The notes under the pieces: generated by a model
Seen by the model: only the letters and a program-made list of their open reading frames with translations
Told to the model about the DNA's origin: nothing
The model's database searches: none
Program-made: the position numbers and the translations under genes
NCBI RefSeq assembly: GCF_000281045.1
Contig: NW_008246069.1
Span: forward strand, 630,437 to 694,436
Length of the DNA: 64,000 nucleotides
Direction of reading: 5' to 3'
DNA from: Saprolegnia diclina VS20
Lineage: Eukaryota; Oomycota; Saprolegniomycetes; Saprolegniales; Saprolegniaceae
In this document: positions 25,441 through 35,140 of the stretch, piece after piece
How the letters are laid out: every line of letters begins with the position of its first letter
Numbering within the stretch: the first letter of the stretch is position 1

Positions 25441-25705
25441 CTTGGCTACGTGCGCGGCGCCGTGAAGAGAGCGATAAGAAGCTTTTGGAACCGCCGGCGC
25501 GCCTACGACTCCACCAATATATTGCATCATACACTATTAGTGCCAGACGTACGAGGAAGCCTCGCACGAGCGTTTGGACGCGGACCACGGCGACCTTGGC
25601 GGCGGAACTTGTCGCCATAAAGTTGGGTGCCGACTGCCGGCGCACGATCGCAGCGGAGGAGGTCGATGCTTCGAGCTGCTGCTTGAGCCCTACGCAGATC
25701 GACAT
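25361..25705 (-). CDS. Possible small IQ-motif protein
   Basis: A minus-strand frame starting at 25705 encodes a clear IQ calmodulin-binding consensus, VQTLVRGFLVR, about 40 residues in, preceded by a basic segment. The downstream part overlaps the last two exons of the RRM gene on the opposite strand, so the real end may lie at an intron near 25520. The exon structure is unresolved, and a longer gene with a 5' exon in 25710-25900 is possible. It could be a calmodulin target, but the evidence is one short motif. Confidence 0.35.
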   Translation of the reverse strand: MSICVGLKQQLEASTSSAAIVRRQSAPNFMATSSAAKVAVVRVQTLVRGFLVRLALIVYDAIYWWSRRRAGGSKSFLSLSSRRRARSQVTVPAPTAPRGSARETPCRGACLPLY

Positions 25706-26269
25706 GGACTTCGAGCTTTGGCCGCGTCATAGCTGCACGTTTGTTGCAGCTGCGCAAGTGCTGCCGGTCGTTGAGAAGCCACCTAGCATCGCGTTCTATA
25801 GGGCAAGGGTTTGGGCCTCGCCGCACCGCACTAGACTCTGGCTCGTGTGCAGGAGGTGCAATGCGTCGTCCTAAGCGCGCGCAATAGTGAGTACGGAGCG
25901 ATCTATTCGAAGCCACCAGCGAGAGCGACGGAGGGATGTCGCATGTGCTAAAGACGGACGCGTGTTGCTACATGCATGTGAAAGGAGGGCCTCCGGCGAC
26001 GATGGTGGCCTACGAGCACTGAGAGCGGCGGCGCCGACGCCACGTCCAAGCTTGTGAGTGCGTCAATGGTCCTCTTCTCGCTGCAGGGACGAGACATCGC
26101 ATCAAGTTGCAAAAGCTATATTTACACCCCCTTCTAGCTCAAGTACTCGGAGACGGTGTCGCGCACGCCACGAGGCAGTTCGTAGCGCACATAGGCCATG
26201 GCGAGCTCGAGTTTGCGCGCCATGGCGGTCCGATACGTGGTCGACACGTAGTCTAGCAGCCAGGCATAA
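25706..26269. other. Intergenic, no gene established
   Basis: About 560 bp. Minus-strand frames here could supply a 5' exon for the IQ-motif frame, but none has a domain or a clear splice partner. It also covers the 3' side of the cupredoxin-ankyrin gene. Confidence 0.45.
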
Positions 26270-27314
26270 TTACATACGACTCCCAATCTTTCGTAGTCGT
26301 GTACGTGTGAGCGCTTCAAGCACGTCCAAGCGCTTCCAGTCGGTGGCAACTTGGAGCGGTGTGTGCCCCAACTACTTTGCGTGAGGCTAGAGATGAATCG
26401 GCAAAGAGTAACCTCGTCTGCCACGTGTGGGTCCGCGCCCGCTCGCAAGAGGCAAAGCACGACGTCGACGTGCCCATTCCTGCTCGCACAGTGCAGTGGC
26501 GTTTGCTTCTACGCTCGAGACGTGACGAAAATACGAGCGTATTCGTCCGTACCGACGCATCGCAGCTGTCGACACGCGCGCCGTGGGTGAGGAGGAGCTC
26601 GACGGCCAACTGGCGTCCCCAGGTGCAAGCACAGTGCAGCGCGGTTTGGCCCTACGAAGTACGTCCTAGCATCAGCACCGAGCTATGCATATGAAGTTAG
26701 GACCCCGGAGCTCTGTGTTGCATGCACGCTCGCGCCATGTGCCAGCAAAAGCTGCATGGCGTCGAGAGACTGGTGGCGGGCGGCCATGCATAGCGCCTTT
26801 TGACCCTCGGAATCATCGGCATCAACGGCCAGTCCCTTCTCAATCCTAAGCCAAGTCAAGCTTCCGAGAACGAGTTCGCGCCTCAACCATCGAGCGAGGA
26901 CCGTGGTTTGGTTCAAAGAGGCAGCATGGACGAACGCGTCGTGGGTCGTCATGAGTTTGGGCTCGGACGTCGCGAGCATCATTGGCGGCGGTGTCGGTAC
27001 GCGCGGCGCGGCATCGACGACCGTCACCGACGCCTCCATGAACGAGTAGCGGTAGCAGTAGTAGTGGAACGTGCCGGCGGCGTGGAAGACGCGGTGAAAG
27101 CTATGCCCGAGTGCCAGCTCGGGCGAGTCGGCGCTGCCATCGACGCTACGCAACGTCTCGCATCTCTCTGTATGTGCCGCACCATGTACCGGTACCTCGT
27201 GATGGAATGCAGCGGCGCGAGCGGGTTGGCATGCACCCACGTCACGGTGCTGCCAATGGGCACGACGACGTGCGACGGCGCAAAGGCAAACGGACTGATC
27301 TTGACTAGCGCCAT
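26270..27314 (-). CDS. Cupredoxin-ankyrin repeat fusion protein
   Basis: Five exons (27314-27196, 27145-26704, 26651-26553, 26508-26413, 26371-26270) join in phase to 285 aa. The N-terminal ~90 residues are a plastocyanin-like cupredoxin: FAFAPSHVVVPIGSTVTWVH, then LHSI with the first copper His, FHRVFHAAGTFHYYC with the copper Cys, and SFMEASVTV with the possible Met ligand. The second His, normally a few residues after the Cys, is absent (CYRYSFM). After a Pro-rich hinge (PRVPTPPP) come ankyrin repeats, seen as KALCMAARHQSLDAMQLLLAHGA, GQTALHCACTWGRQLAVELLL, KQTPLHCASRNGHVDVVLCLL and GHTPLQVATDWKRLDVLEAL. No signal peptide is visible. Both parts lie on the same uninterrupted exon 2, so the fusion is not a gene-calling artefact. 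Function unknown; the copper site is probably altered. Confidence 0.85.
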
Positions 27315-27361
27315 AGTACGCTATTATAGCACAGAACGTCGAAACGGCGGTGCAATTGTTG

Positions 27362-27655
27362 TTACTCGTTATGGGCAAAGTCCATAAAGGTGCTAAAGAA
27401 GGCCACGATCGCATCCTTGGAGATGGTGCCGTTGGCGTCCGTGTCGAACTCGTTGAAGATCGCATCGAACGCGTCGTCGCTCAAGAGGTCGCCGGGCACG
27501 TCCATCTCCTTGAGCGTCGAGATGAGGAGCTCGCGGGCCTCGTCTCGGTTGAGGAACCCGTTGTTGTTCGGGTCGTACGACTGCCACATCTTGTTTATTG
27601 CGGCGTCCATCGCGGCCGAGAGGTCGACGTAGCACTCGTCGCTACTGTCCGCCAT
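27362..27655 (-). CDS. Small two-EF-hand calcium-binding protein
   Basis: Single-exon gene of 97 aa beginning MADSSDECYVDL at 27655. It has two canonical EF loops: DPNNNGFLNRDE (12 residues, Asp1, Asn3, Asn5, Glu12) and DTDANGTISKDA (Asp1, Asp3, Asn5, but Ala at position 12 where Glu is expected). The first loop should bind Ca2+; the second is likely weak or dead. The size matches a half-calmodulin. It sits 47 bp downstream of the start of the cupredoxin-ankyrin gene in the same orientation, so the two may share regulation. It could be a flagellar or signalling calcium sensor; no target is visible. Confidence 0.8.
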   Translation of the reverse strand: MADSSDECYVDLSAAMDAAINKMWQSYDPNNNGFLNRDEARELLISTLKEMDVPGDLLSDDAFDAIFNEFDTDANGTISKDAIVAFFSTFMDFAHNE

Positions 27656-28162
27656 GCTTGCGTGTCTTTGCGTCGAATTTCGAAGCCATGGAACTTCGCC
27701 CACGCCCTTCGAGGCGATGGCTGGGGCACCATTCAAGGTGCGATGCATCGGCCGTCAAGCTATCGTGGTGCACGCGACGTCGCTAACGTTACGTTCAGCC
27801 ACCTTGGCCTTGGTCGCTCTGTTGTCGGGCAAGGATATGCACACGCAACTTGGTGCGTCTTTCCGTACCGATCAGGTCGGCTCGGAGTTTTTTTTGCGGC
27901 TCGACCTGGTCAGCGTGCCGGACACCAAAGAACTGGACTCTAGAAGCGTGCTAGGTTTGAGCTACAGCCTCACTTAGTGGGCTTCTGATTGATGACAGCT
28001 CGTGACGAGTCGAAAGTCTCATCGACAACTTTCGCAAGCGGTGGGCGGCACGATCGTACGGCAACGATTTGTGATCTTTTATACCAATGGGCACAGAGCC
28101 AAGCGCGGTGTAGAGATTTGCAATACGCTTCTACTTCAAGTAAAGTCTCTCGTGGCCAAGCA
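27656..28162. other. Intergenic, no gene seen
   Basis: About 500 bp upstream of the EF-hand gene and downstream of the next minus-strand gene. Only short frames without domains. Confidence 0.6.
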
Positions 28163-28852
28163 CTAGGATGCCGACACGGGTAGCTTGGCCATGCGAACGT
28201 TCTCGAGGATCCAGTCGAGGTTCCCGCTCGGTACGATGTTTGTTCGAAACGTGGCTGTGACAGCGACCTCGACCGTCTTGTCGTCGAGTGTCTTGTTGGT
28301 CTCGCTACTACTCGGTGGGTCTTCTGACAGTGGCTTCATGACGCACACCAGGTCGCTCGCTACCGTGAACTTGAGCACTTCGTCCTCATCAGGCTCTTGC
28401 GTGTACTTGGCCGACACAATCGCACACTTCTTGACGCGCTGTGGCACTGCATATTGCGTCGGCGTCACCGAGTGCGACTTCTTATCGAGCAGCTTTTGGT
28501 ACAGCGGCGGCGCGCACGCGGCCATGAGGAACGCATTGGCCTCCTCGGACGGCGTCGTGCGATCGAGCTGGCACTGGACCATGGACTTGCTAAACATGTG
28601 CTGTACACTTGTATGCACTGCGTGGCGGGCTCCTTCGACGAACTCGCGCAGGTCGACGTCGTGGTCCGAGGTCGGCGAGCATGATGCGAAGACAATGTTG
28701 AGTGACTGGCCGAGCGACGCCGGCGCGATGATGCCATCGGCCAGAAGAGCGTCGACCGTCTTGCCTTGGAAGCGCTTCGCCACGCGCTCGCGCACGCCCA
28801 AGGCGCGCGGGACGCCACCGTTCGTGAGCAACGTCGCTACGGTTCGAAGCAT
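28163..28852 (-). CDS. Unassigned protein, possibly mitochondrial (weak Tim44-like C-terminus)
   Basis: One clean exon of 229 aa. I do not recognise the family with confidence. The N-terminus (MLRTVATLLTNGGVPRALGVRERVAKRF) is rich in Arg/Leu/Ala with no acidic residues, as in a mitochondrial presequence. The C-terminal half is predicted beta-rich: LKFTVASDLVCVMKPL, then EVAVTATFRTNIVPSGNLDWILENV. The last block recalls the end of the Tim44/MBA1/mL45 fold, where a Trp follows an outgoing strand. The acidic/Ser loop SEDPPSSSETNKTLDD is probably disordered. It could be a ribosome-receptor-like protein of the inner membrane, but this is inference from shape only. Confidence 0.6.
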   Translation of the reverse strand: MLRTVATLLTNGGVPRALGVRERVAKRFQGKTVDALLADGIIAPASLGQSLNIVFASCSPTSDHDVDLREFVEGARHAVHTSVQHMFSKSMVQCQLDRTTPSEEANAFLMAACAPPLYQKLLDKKSHSVTPTQYAVPQRVKKCAIVSAKYTQEPDEDEVLKFTVASDLVCVMKPLSEDPPSSSETNKTLDDKTVEVAVTATFRTNIVPSGNLDWILENVRMAKLPVSAS

Positions 28853-30115
28853 CGGCGTCGGAAGTTTGTCACCACGCTGTGACGACGGATGAATTCGGAC
28901 ATGTCCTGGTTTCGATGCGACTATTCACACGCAACCCCAGCCAAGAGCTTTGTGAGCCCGTCGAAAGCCAAGGCGATCCAAGGGCGTGGTGCAAGCTTAA
29001 ATCGTGCTGCTGTGTGGATGCGCTGTGGACAAAGCGCGGCGCTGGATTGCGCTATCTGTATGTATCGGTAGTAACAAGATCCTGAAGTCGATGGGTGTGG
29101 CAACCCGCCAACTGCGTCGCTTGCCTGCACGGCGTCGTCCGATAATGTGTCATCACCAAGTGTGCCACGGTACCATTCTGCAGGCGGGCCGCCGCCATGT
29201 AGTCGACGGGATCGCGCTTGGCTACCCAATTATGTACAGTGCATTGACGGTACCTGAAATAAAGAAGCTGCAGCGTAGCTTCGCTCCACGAACTCCCTTT
29301 CTATGCAGGTTTGCAAATTGAAAGAAGACACCCGAGCAGCTCGATCGTGTCCCAGCTTGAACTTGCCTCCACGTCGCTCTGTTGTCCGTTATAACACAAA
29401 AACGCGCCGCATCAATCGCGTTGTGGGTGCGGCTACCCGCACGCAATTCCTCGCCCCGACGTGCTACGGCGGCGTTGATACTTACCAAGCGATCACCCCA
29501 TCGGAGATTGCCATGGCATACGGCACACTGCAAGCAGGAGACGACTGGCCTTGCCGTCAAACACACATTTCTTGAGCACCCCTTTGTCCATCCCTTGTTG
29601 AGGTGCGTGCTACAAGTCGAATCCTTTTTTTACCGACCGCCAACATGTGTTATAACGTGAAGACCGCCGCGCCACTCTAGCACGGCAAAGCAAACCACCT
29701 CTGAAGACACGTCTCGGATAGCTTCTTCAACGCCGCTCGCTTTCTCTTGGGACGATGTCTTGGGCGCCTCGAGGAGTCTTGGGTGGTGGGCGATAGCTAT
29801 GGACGATCGCAGAGATCTCCATCCATTCGGCCCAATTGGGACTTGTCCTAGCCTTCCAAATGGCTAATTCCACGCAGTTTCGCCGCGGTCTGGGCTGCGA
29901 TGCGTGCAGCGTGGCCCGCCATGCGCCCGATCCGTGCGCCGCAGTGTCTGCAACGTTCTGTAATCAAGATCGTGGGCGCAACGCACTACCGTGGACGTCA
30001 ACGCGCCGTCGCCAACTGTGGTCGCACGAGCTTCAATGTGGTGCAACCAGACAGGCCGAATATCGGAACCTTGTTTGCCCATTCCCAGATAGTGTTCCCA
30101 GAACGAACGAGCAGG
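28853..30115. other. Long intergenic stretch, no gene seen
   Basis: About 1.26 kb between divergent genes. All frames are short, lack domains and have composition unlike neighbouring exons. It should contain both promoters. Nothing specific was identified. Confidence 0.55.
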
Positions 30116-30955
30116 ATGAAGGCGGCAGCAGTGTCTTTGGCGGCCGTCGCCGGGCTCTGCTACGTGTGCTACAACTACTCTTCGAAGCGGTGTCACGGCG
30201 TGAGTTCGCGCCGGATCAGTGTCGCCGAGCTTCGGTCGCAGCCCACGTGGGTGTCGCTCTGCGGCGTCGTCTTTGACACGGCCAGCCTCGACGGCTTCGT
30301 CGGCGCGGACGGAACGTTTGGCGACATTGGCGGGCATGACGCGACGCTGGTGTTTTCCGGTTGCCTGCGCACCACGGATAATGCGAATGCGCGTCAACGA
30401 AACGTGGCAGGTGATATTGAGGCCACACTCGACAAAGAAGTTGACAAAGACACGCTCTCAGCTGCCCAAGTAGCTACGCTCTGCTCCTGGCTCGCAACGT
30501 TCGGACTGCAGTTTCCAATTGTTGGGATCATGGCCGATATGTACCGCGATGCGAAATGGACTTCTACCGTGCGCACGGTCCTCGACAAATCTTCGACTTC
30601 GCCCCAAGGCAGCGACGGCGCGCCCAAGTGCCCACTGGGCTTCGGCGCCAAACGACCCTTCCCCGTCACGCTGCGCCCGTGCCTCACGACGCAGAACGGG
30701 CCATGGATTATCTTCAACGGCACGCGCTACGACGTCTCGAACGCTGCGCTCTTTGACGCCTCGTCCCCCTTCCACGTCTACATTGGCCACGACATAACGG
30801 TCGCGCTCGCGCTGGGATCGCTGGACCCCAAGGACTTTGACCAGCCACTCACGCCCGACACCAACCTCACGTACGCGCAGCAAAAGCTCCTCGCGCAGTA
30901 TCAGAACGCCTTCTCGTCGACGCTCGCCGTCATTAGCTCGTCGCCGTCGTCGTAA
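30116..30955 (+). CDS. Membrane-anchored protein with two MAPR/cytochrome b5-like domains
   Basis: 279 aa from the Met at 30116, the first ATG before a membrane anchor (AAAVSLAAVAGLCYVCYNY). Two copies of the membrane-associated progesterone receptor type of cytochrome-b5 fold follow. Copy 1: SVAELRSQPTWVSLCGVVFD..FGDIGGHDATLVFSG. Copy 2: WIIFNGTRYDVSNAALFD..FHVYIGHDITVALALGSLDP. The GHDAT/GHDIT step corresponds to the Y..faGrDAT hallmark of MAPR proteins. MAPR proteins bind haem non-classically and support sterol-P450 chemistry; a tandem pair in one chain is uncommon. The Tyr residues used for haem contact in animal PGRMC are only partly conserved, so haem binding is uncertain. The upstream in-frame ATG at 29900 would add 72 residues without features. 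Confidence 0.78.
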   Translation: MKAAAVSLAAVAGLCYVCYNYSSKRCHGVSSRRISVAELRSQPTWVSLCGVVFDTASLDGFVGADGTFGDIGGHDATLVFSGCLRTTDNANARQRNVAGDIEATLDKEVDKDTLSAAQVATLCSWLATFGLQFPIVGIMADMYRDAKWTSTVRTVLDKSSTSPQGSDGAPKCPLGFGAKRPFPVTLRPCLTTQNGPWIIFNGTRYDVSNAALFDASSPFHVYIGHDITVALALGSLDPKDFDQPLTPDTNLTYAQQKLLAQYQNAFSSTLAVISSSPSS

Positions 30956-32373
30956 CCTCGACGCCTCCGTCCAAGGAAGACGGCTCTATAATATGAACAA
31001 TTAATTAATTAAGTCTAGTGAATATGTACACCACAACTTCGGGGCACGGTGTCGACGACTGGTCTGCGTCCTTGGTGGCACAAAGACGGCCGGACTTGGC
31101 ATAAAAGCGTGCTCCGCTCTTAGAACGGACAACCTGGGCCACTGGGAAGAGTGGGCCATCCATTCGATAGCACGCGAGCTGCTTATCCTTAGCCCGCTCG
31201 CCAAAGAGAAGGAAAGGCAGCCACCCAGATCCGGTGCTACTACTTCACAGCCCAACTCAGGCCTGTTTGCATTGCGGGAAGCACCCATGCTATCGGGTAT
31301 CGCGACATGTGCGACGGACACCATTTTTCTGCTCTCATTTGCACGTCGTTGTTTTGGGCCCGCGTCGTCGTCGAGAACGATGGGATCAAGAGCTCGGTGG
31401 AGGCCCAATGATCCAGAAGCTTCACCAATGAGCTGGGCTCGTGCCGTCAGCTTGCCATGCTCCGAATCCTCCCAGGTACTTTGGAATGCACACGACCGCA
31501 CAAGCAAAGCAAAAAGATACGCCGTGGCTGGTGCCCACGGCGTTGAAGATGCGGCCATTCAGACCCTCTGGACCAAGCTGCGAGCGCACCTGATCGTCAT
31601 GCTCCTACGCGACGTTTCGCACTGGATCCTTGACGTGGGCTGCTGCTGCTGCTGCTGCAACTTGCAGCGAGGGCACTCCAGCGCACGGCTGTAGACTGCA
31701 TGTACCGTACGGGCACAGTACTCGTCGTGTACCATGTACGACAACGTACGGTCCGCAAGACAAGTTGCGTTTGGGAAACTTGTAGTCTGTTGTTTGTGCA
31801 CAGTGTCGTCGATCGACCTGGCCTCCGTGGTTGACGGCTTGGACCTACGACACGTGCATACGCAGCAACTCGACAATGGCGGTCCAAGCATAAGCGCAGG
31901 CCAGACCCTTTCCAAAACAGCCCCAAAGACCTTAATATCTGAGACTACTTTGAAGCAGCCGCCGCGAGCTTCCTTGTGTCCTTGAAGCGAGTTAGAGGAC
32001 TATGGTAATTTCGTTTACTGGCCACCCGACGCCTTCTTGCCACCTCTGTGGTCCTCCAGCATTGCGTCAGATCGATGCCACACCGCTCGAATCAAAGTCA
32101 CTGCACTTTATCCATCAGTCGTCGTGACAGCCAGCATGACGAACTGTAGCCTGGGATCCTCGCAGGTCTTTTCCAAGCGGCGAGCAAGTGCTTCGCCGCG
32201 CTGCGCTGCTGCGCGATGCAAGAAGATCGTCGCGAGCGCACACTAAACGGAGGTGCCACCGATGACCATAGCGCCGCTAACGTATGCGCCCAAACTTCAA
32301 CTTTTGCGTCTTTTTGCGTCCAAGTTCGTCATCAACGAGGCTGTAGAATCAACAAGAAAGCTGGTCGAGCAAC
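30956..32373. other. Long intergenic stretch, no gene established
   Basis: About 1.4 kb. A 185-codon minus-strand frame (31001-31558) and overlapping plus-strand frames have no domain and mirror each other, so they are probably chance. A TGC microsatellite lies inside at 31641-31658. Confidence 0.5.
31641..31658. repeat. TGC trinucleotide microsatellite (6 copies)
   Basis: Six perfect TGC units in a non-coding stretch. Confidence 0.9.
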
Positions 32374-32949
32374 ATGCCTCTGCAGCACCAGCTCAGCGGC
32401 CTCGCGTCTTGGTCCAAGCACGCGAACGCGCTCAACCACATCGACCACGTGACGCTCAAGCGGCCGGCGTGCGCTGGCAAGGTGGCGCCGACGCTGGTGC
32501 TACTGCCCTGCCCCGGCGTTGTTGTCGAGTACGCGCTGCACGTGTGTCTCCGCACGTCGCTCGCGCACCTCGCGGTCGCCAGCGCCAAGCCAACGAGTCG
32601 CGGCGCCCGGCGGTCCCGCGTCGACGCATACGCGGTCACGGAGTACATCGTGCACCGGCGCTTCTCCGAGTTCTTCAAACTCTGCGCCGAGCTCACGCGC
32701 GTTGTCTTGGCGTGCGGAAGCAGCTGCGTCTACTGCTACCAAGTGCTCTCGGTTCTCGACGACACGCTGTTTCCGCACCGAGGACCGTACTGGGTCACGC
32801 TGCGCCAGGCCCAGCTCGAGGCGTGGCTCACGACGATTATCTCGGTGGCGCGGGCGCATCCTGGACAGTTTGAGTCGCGCTGCCACGGCTTCTGCACTGT
32901 GATGCGACTGCTGGTCACCTTTTTAGAAATCCCCGACGTCGTCGTCTAG
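32374..32949 (+). CDS. PX-like phosphoinositide-binding protein with CxYC insertion, copy 1
   Basis: 191 aa, one exon, start MPLQHQLSGL. The fold is PX-like: an N-terminal beta region (VVEYALHVCLRTSL), the strand/Arg motif YIVHRRFSEFFKL that supplies the PtdIns3P-binding Arg-x-Phe, a proline loop FPHRGPYW, and the conserved R-x-x-QLEAWLTTI helix. Between helix 1 and the proline loop is a short insertion CGSSCVYCYQVL with a C-x2-C pair, not part of ordinary PX domains and repeated in the paralogue at 35141-35890. It probably binds endosomal phosphoinositides. Whether the cysteines bind metal is unknown. Confidence 0.7.
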   Translation: MPLQHQLSGLASWSKHANALNHIDHVTLKRPACAGKVAPTLVLLPCPGVVVEYALHVCLRTSLAHLAVASAKPTSRGARRSRVDAYAVTEYIVHRRFSEFFKLCAELTRVVLACGSSCVYCYQVLSVLDDTLFPHRGPYWVTLRQAQLEAWLTTIISVARAHPGQFESRCHGFCTVMRLLVTFLEIPDVVV

Positions 32950-33049
32950 TCGTAGTACAAGAACCAGTTGAAATATCCCGCATCCATTCTTAAGCACGTT
33001 GTCCATTCATTCATTATCTAGTCGTTGTCGCTACTCAAGCCAGCTTTGA

Positions 33050-34363
33050 TTACGCCGTCGCCGTCGCTTCGGCGATCGACGGTAGCCGCGTCGATCGCGT
33101 CACGATTTCGGGCTCGGCGGTTTTCGCGGCCGCGACAAGTGCCTCGGTGGTCACCGCGGCTGTCGCTGTCGCCGCCGCCACAAAGATCTTTTCTTCATGC
33201 GTCTCTTCGTGCTTGGGCTCGACCGGGGGACTGCCCTTTGCCTCGACCTCCGCTGACGGCGCACCCACCATAGGTGTCGACGGGCGACCCGGTGCATCGT
33301 CCTGGGGCGTCATGGCCGTCGGAAGGTAGCTCACGATCCACTCGTATACGGCGGTATTCACCTCTGGCGCATCACCGCCGAGGCTGTTGTAGAGCTCCTT
33401 GAACTCGGTCACGGTCTTGTCTTTGGCACCGATCTGGCGCACGAAGCGGTCGGCTTTGATGCGCGGCTTTTTGGCGTCGGCCTTGCCGTTGAGGATGAGC
33501 ACGGGCAGCTTCAAGCTCGTCTTGCGGTGGTCAAGCTCCCGCGCCGCGTTCAAGTGCATGTCGTCCGTCTCGAAATCCTCGTCCGTCTCGCCGGGCGACG
33601 TCGTCGGGTCGCTAATGAACGAAAAGTTGTTGCCCATGTGGTCGAGTTGCTTGGGCATCACTACAAGAGACACTAATTAGTAAACGGAGTGTCGTATCCC
33701 GGACGTACGCTTTTGGCGGAACATGGCAAACGACGGCCGGCGGGGCATGAGCGCACGCACCTTCTCGAGATTGGCCGACAAGTTGGTCGTGATCGACTCG
33801 AGGTACCCAATCGGGCCCGAGAGGTCGGGCGACGTCATGATGAGCCCGCGCCACGGAAACCCTGCTTCGATCGCCGTGTGCGCGGCCATAAGCCCGCCAT
33901 AGAAGACGCCGCAGAGAAAGTAGTCGACGTCGGCGTCGCCCAGCCGGCGCGCAATGCCCCGTACAAAGTGGTGGACGTCGTCAACGTACTTTTGGACACA
34001 GCAGGCGCTGGGTGCTGGGCGCTCGGCGGCGTTGGCTGAGATGCGCTCGACGTTGAGCTCGGGGTTCGGGTGCTTGTAGAGCGAGTTGTCGACGAGTGTG
34101 TCGTCAATGACCGGGCTCTGTTCGAGAGCGAAGACTGCGATCTGGTGGCTGGCGAGGAACTTGAAGAGACTCGCATACCGGCCGCAGCTCTCGCCGGTCG
34201 ACGGGAGGAAGACGACGACGGCGCGCGGCGACTGGGGCACGAACGAGACGCTGTGCAGGTGCTGGTGGCGGCCGTTCACGACGACCGCGCTGCCCTGCGA
34301 GAACGTGGCCTTCCGCGTCGTCGTCTCCATATCTGGTTCTGGCACAATCATCCGACCGACCAA
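33050..34363 (-). CDS. Alpha/beta-hydrolase (monoacylglycerol-lipase-like) lacking catalytic Ser and His
   Basis: Two exons, 34363-33709 and 33660-33050, join in phase (421 aa); later ATGs at 34351 or 34330 are possible starts. The fold follows the Hydrolase_4/MGL family: SFVPQSPRAVVVFLPSTGESCGRYASLF with the oxyanion strand, HQIAVFALEQ, the nucleophile elbow, GLIMTSPDL, a cap region, LPVLILNGKADAKKP with the acid residue, and EFKELYNSL. At the elbow, where G-H-S-M-G is expected, the sequence reads LCGVFYGGL, so Phe replaces Ser. At the catalytic His (L-Y-H-E in MGL) it reads LYNSL, so Asn replaces His. The Asp is kept. The C-terminus is a ~90-residue Ala/Glu/Pro-rich tail. It looks like a pseudoenzyme, perhaps a scaffold or lipid-binding protein. 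Confidence 0.75.
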
Positions 34364-35140
34364 CTGGCTGCAGCTGGCAGATGATTGGCATGCTTTTTTG
34401 CACGTCCATACCGCGCCACATACAATTAAATACGTGTTTTACCTAAAAAGCTTGCTTTTTGTATCCAATAGTAAAAATCATGCACATATCATTTGCTACC
34501 CAAGGGCAATGGTGAGAATTATAATACAGTCTGTAACACGAGCAAGCCAGTGTTAAGATAGGCGGAAACTGTGTTATGTGGACACTATTGTCTTGTATTT
34601 GCCCTATCCTTTTGATTATTTAAGGAAACCATATGCACGGTTAGAAAATAGCCGTGTTAGCCAAAGACCAAAGACGGGAGTGTTGTCAGCGATCAACCGC
34701 CTTCGGTGTGGAGGAGGACAGCTGTGGTTCAGCAAAGACCGGTGGCATATGTGTCGAAGTTGCTATTTCTCCAGCCTCATTGCGCTTCGCAGCGACGACG
34801 GAGATGCCGACGAGGCCCACGCACAGGATGAGATCCGCGGGGCCTTCTGCGAACCAAGCTGGGGGCAAAGACTCGCTGCGATTGGCGCCAAGTACTGTTC
34901 GTGCCGTCGAGTCCTTTTCGCGGCGCCAAGAACGCGTGCAATGCTTCTGACGTGGCTGGCGATATGCGCTCGCAACAGCAGGTCAAGCTACTCGAAAGCT
35001 TCGATTTGGTCGTTTTGCAATGCTGATCGCAGGCGACGCGTTGGGTGAAGTTCTGACGTGAGTCCTGTCGAACTGGCGCGACCGAGACCGGCAGTAACAC
35101 ACCGACGCCGCTACTACCACAATTGCATTTCACTTTGACA
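34364..35140. other. Intergenic, AT-rich segment
   Basis: About 780 bp between divergent genes. 34420-34640 is clearly AT-rich compared with the rest of the window. No gene or RNA is recognised; both promoters are expected here. Confidence 0.55.

Noticed and set aside
31001..31558. 185-codon minus-strand frame
   Set aside because: Opposed by equally long plus-strand frames over the same bases; no domain or plausible fold.
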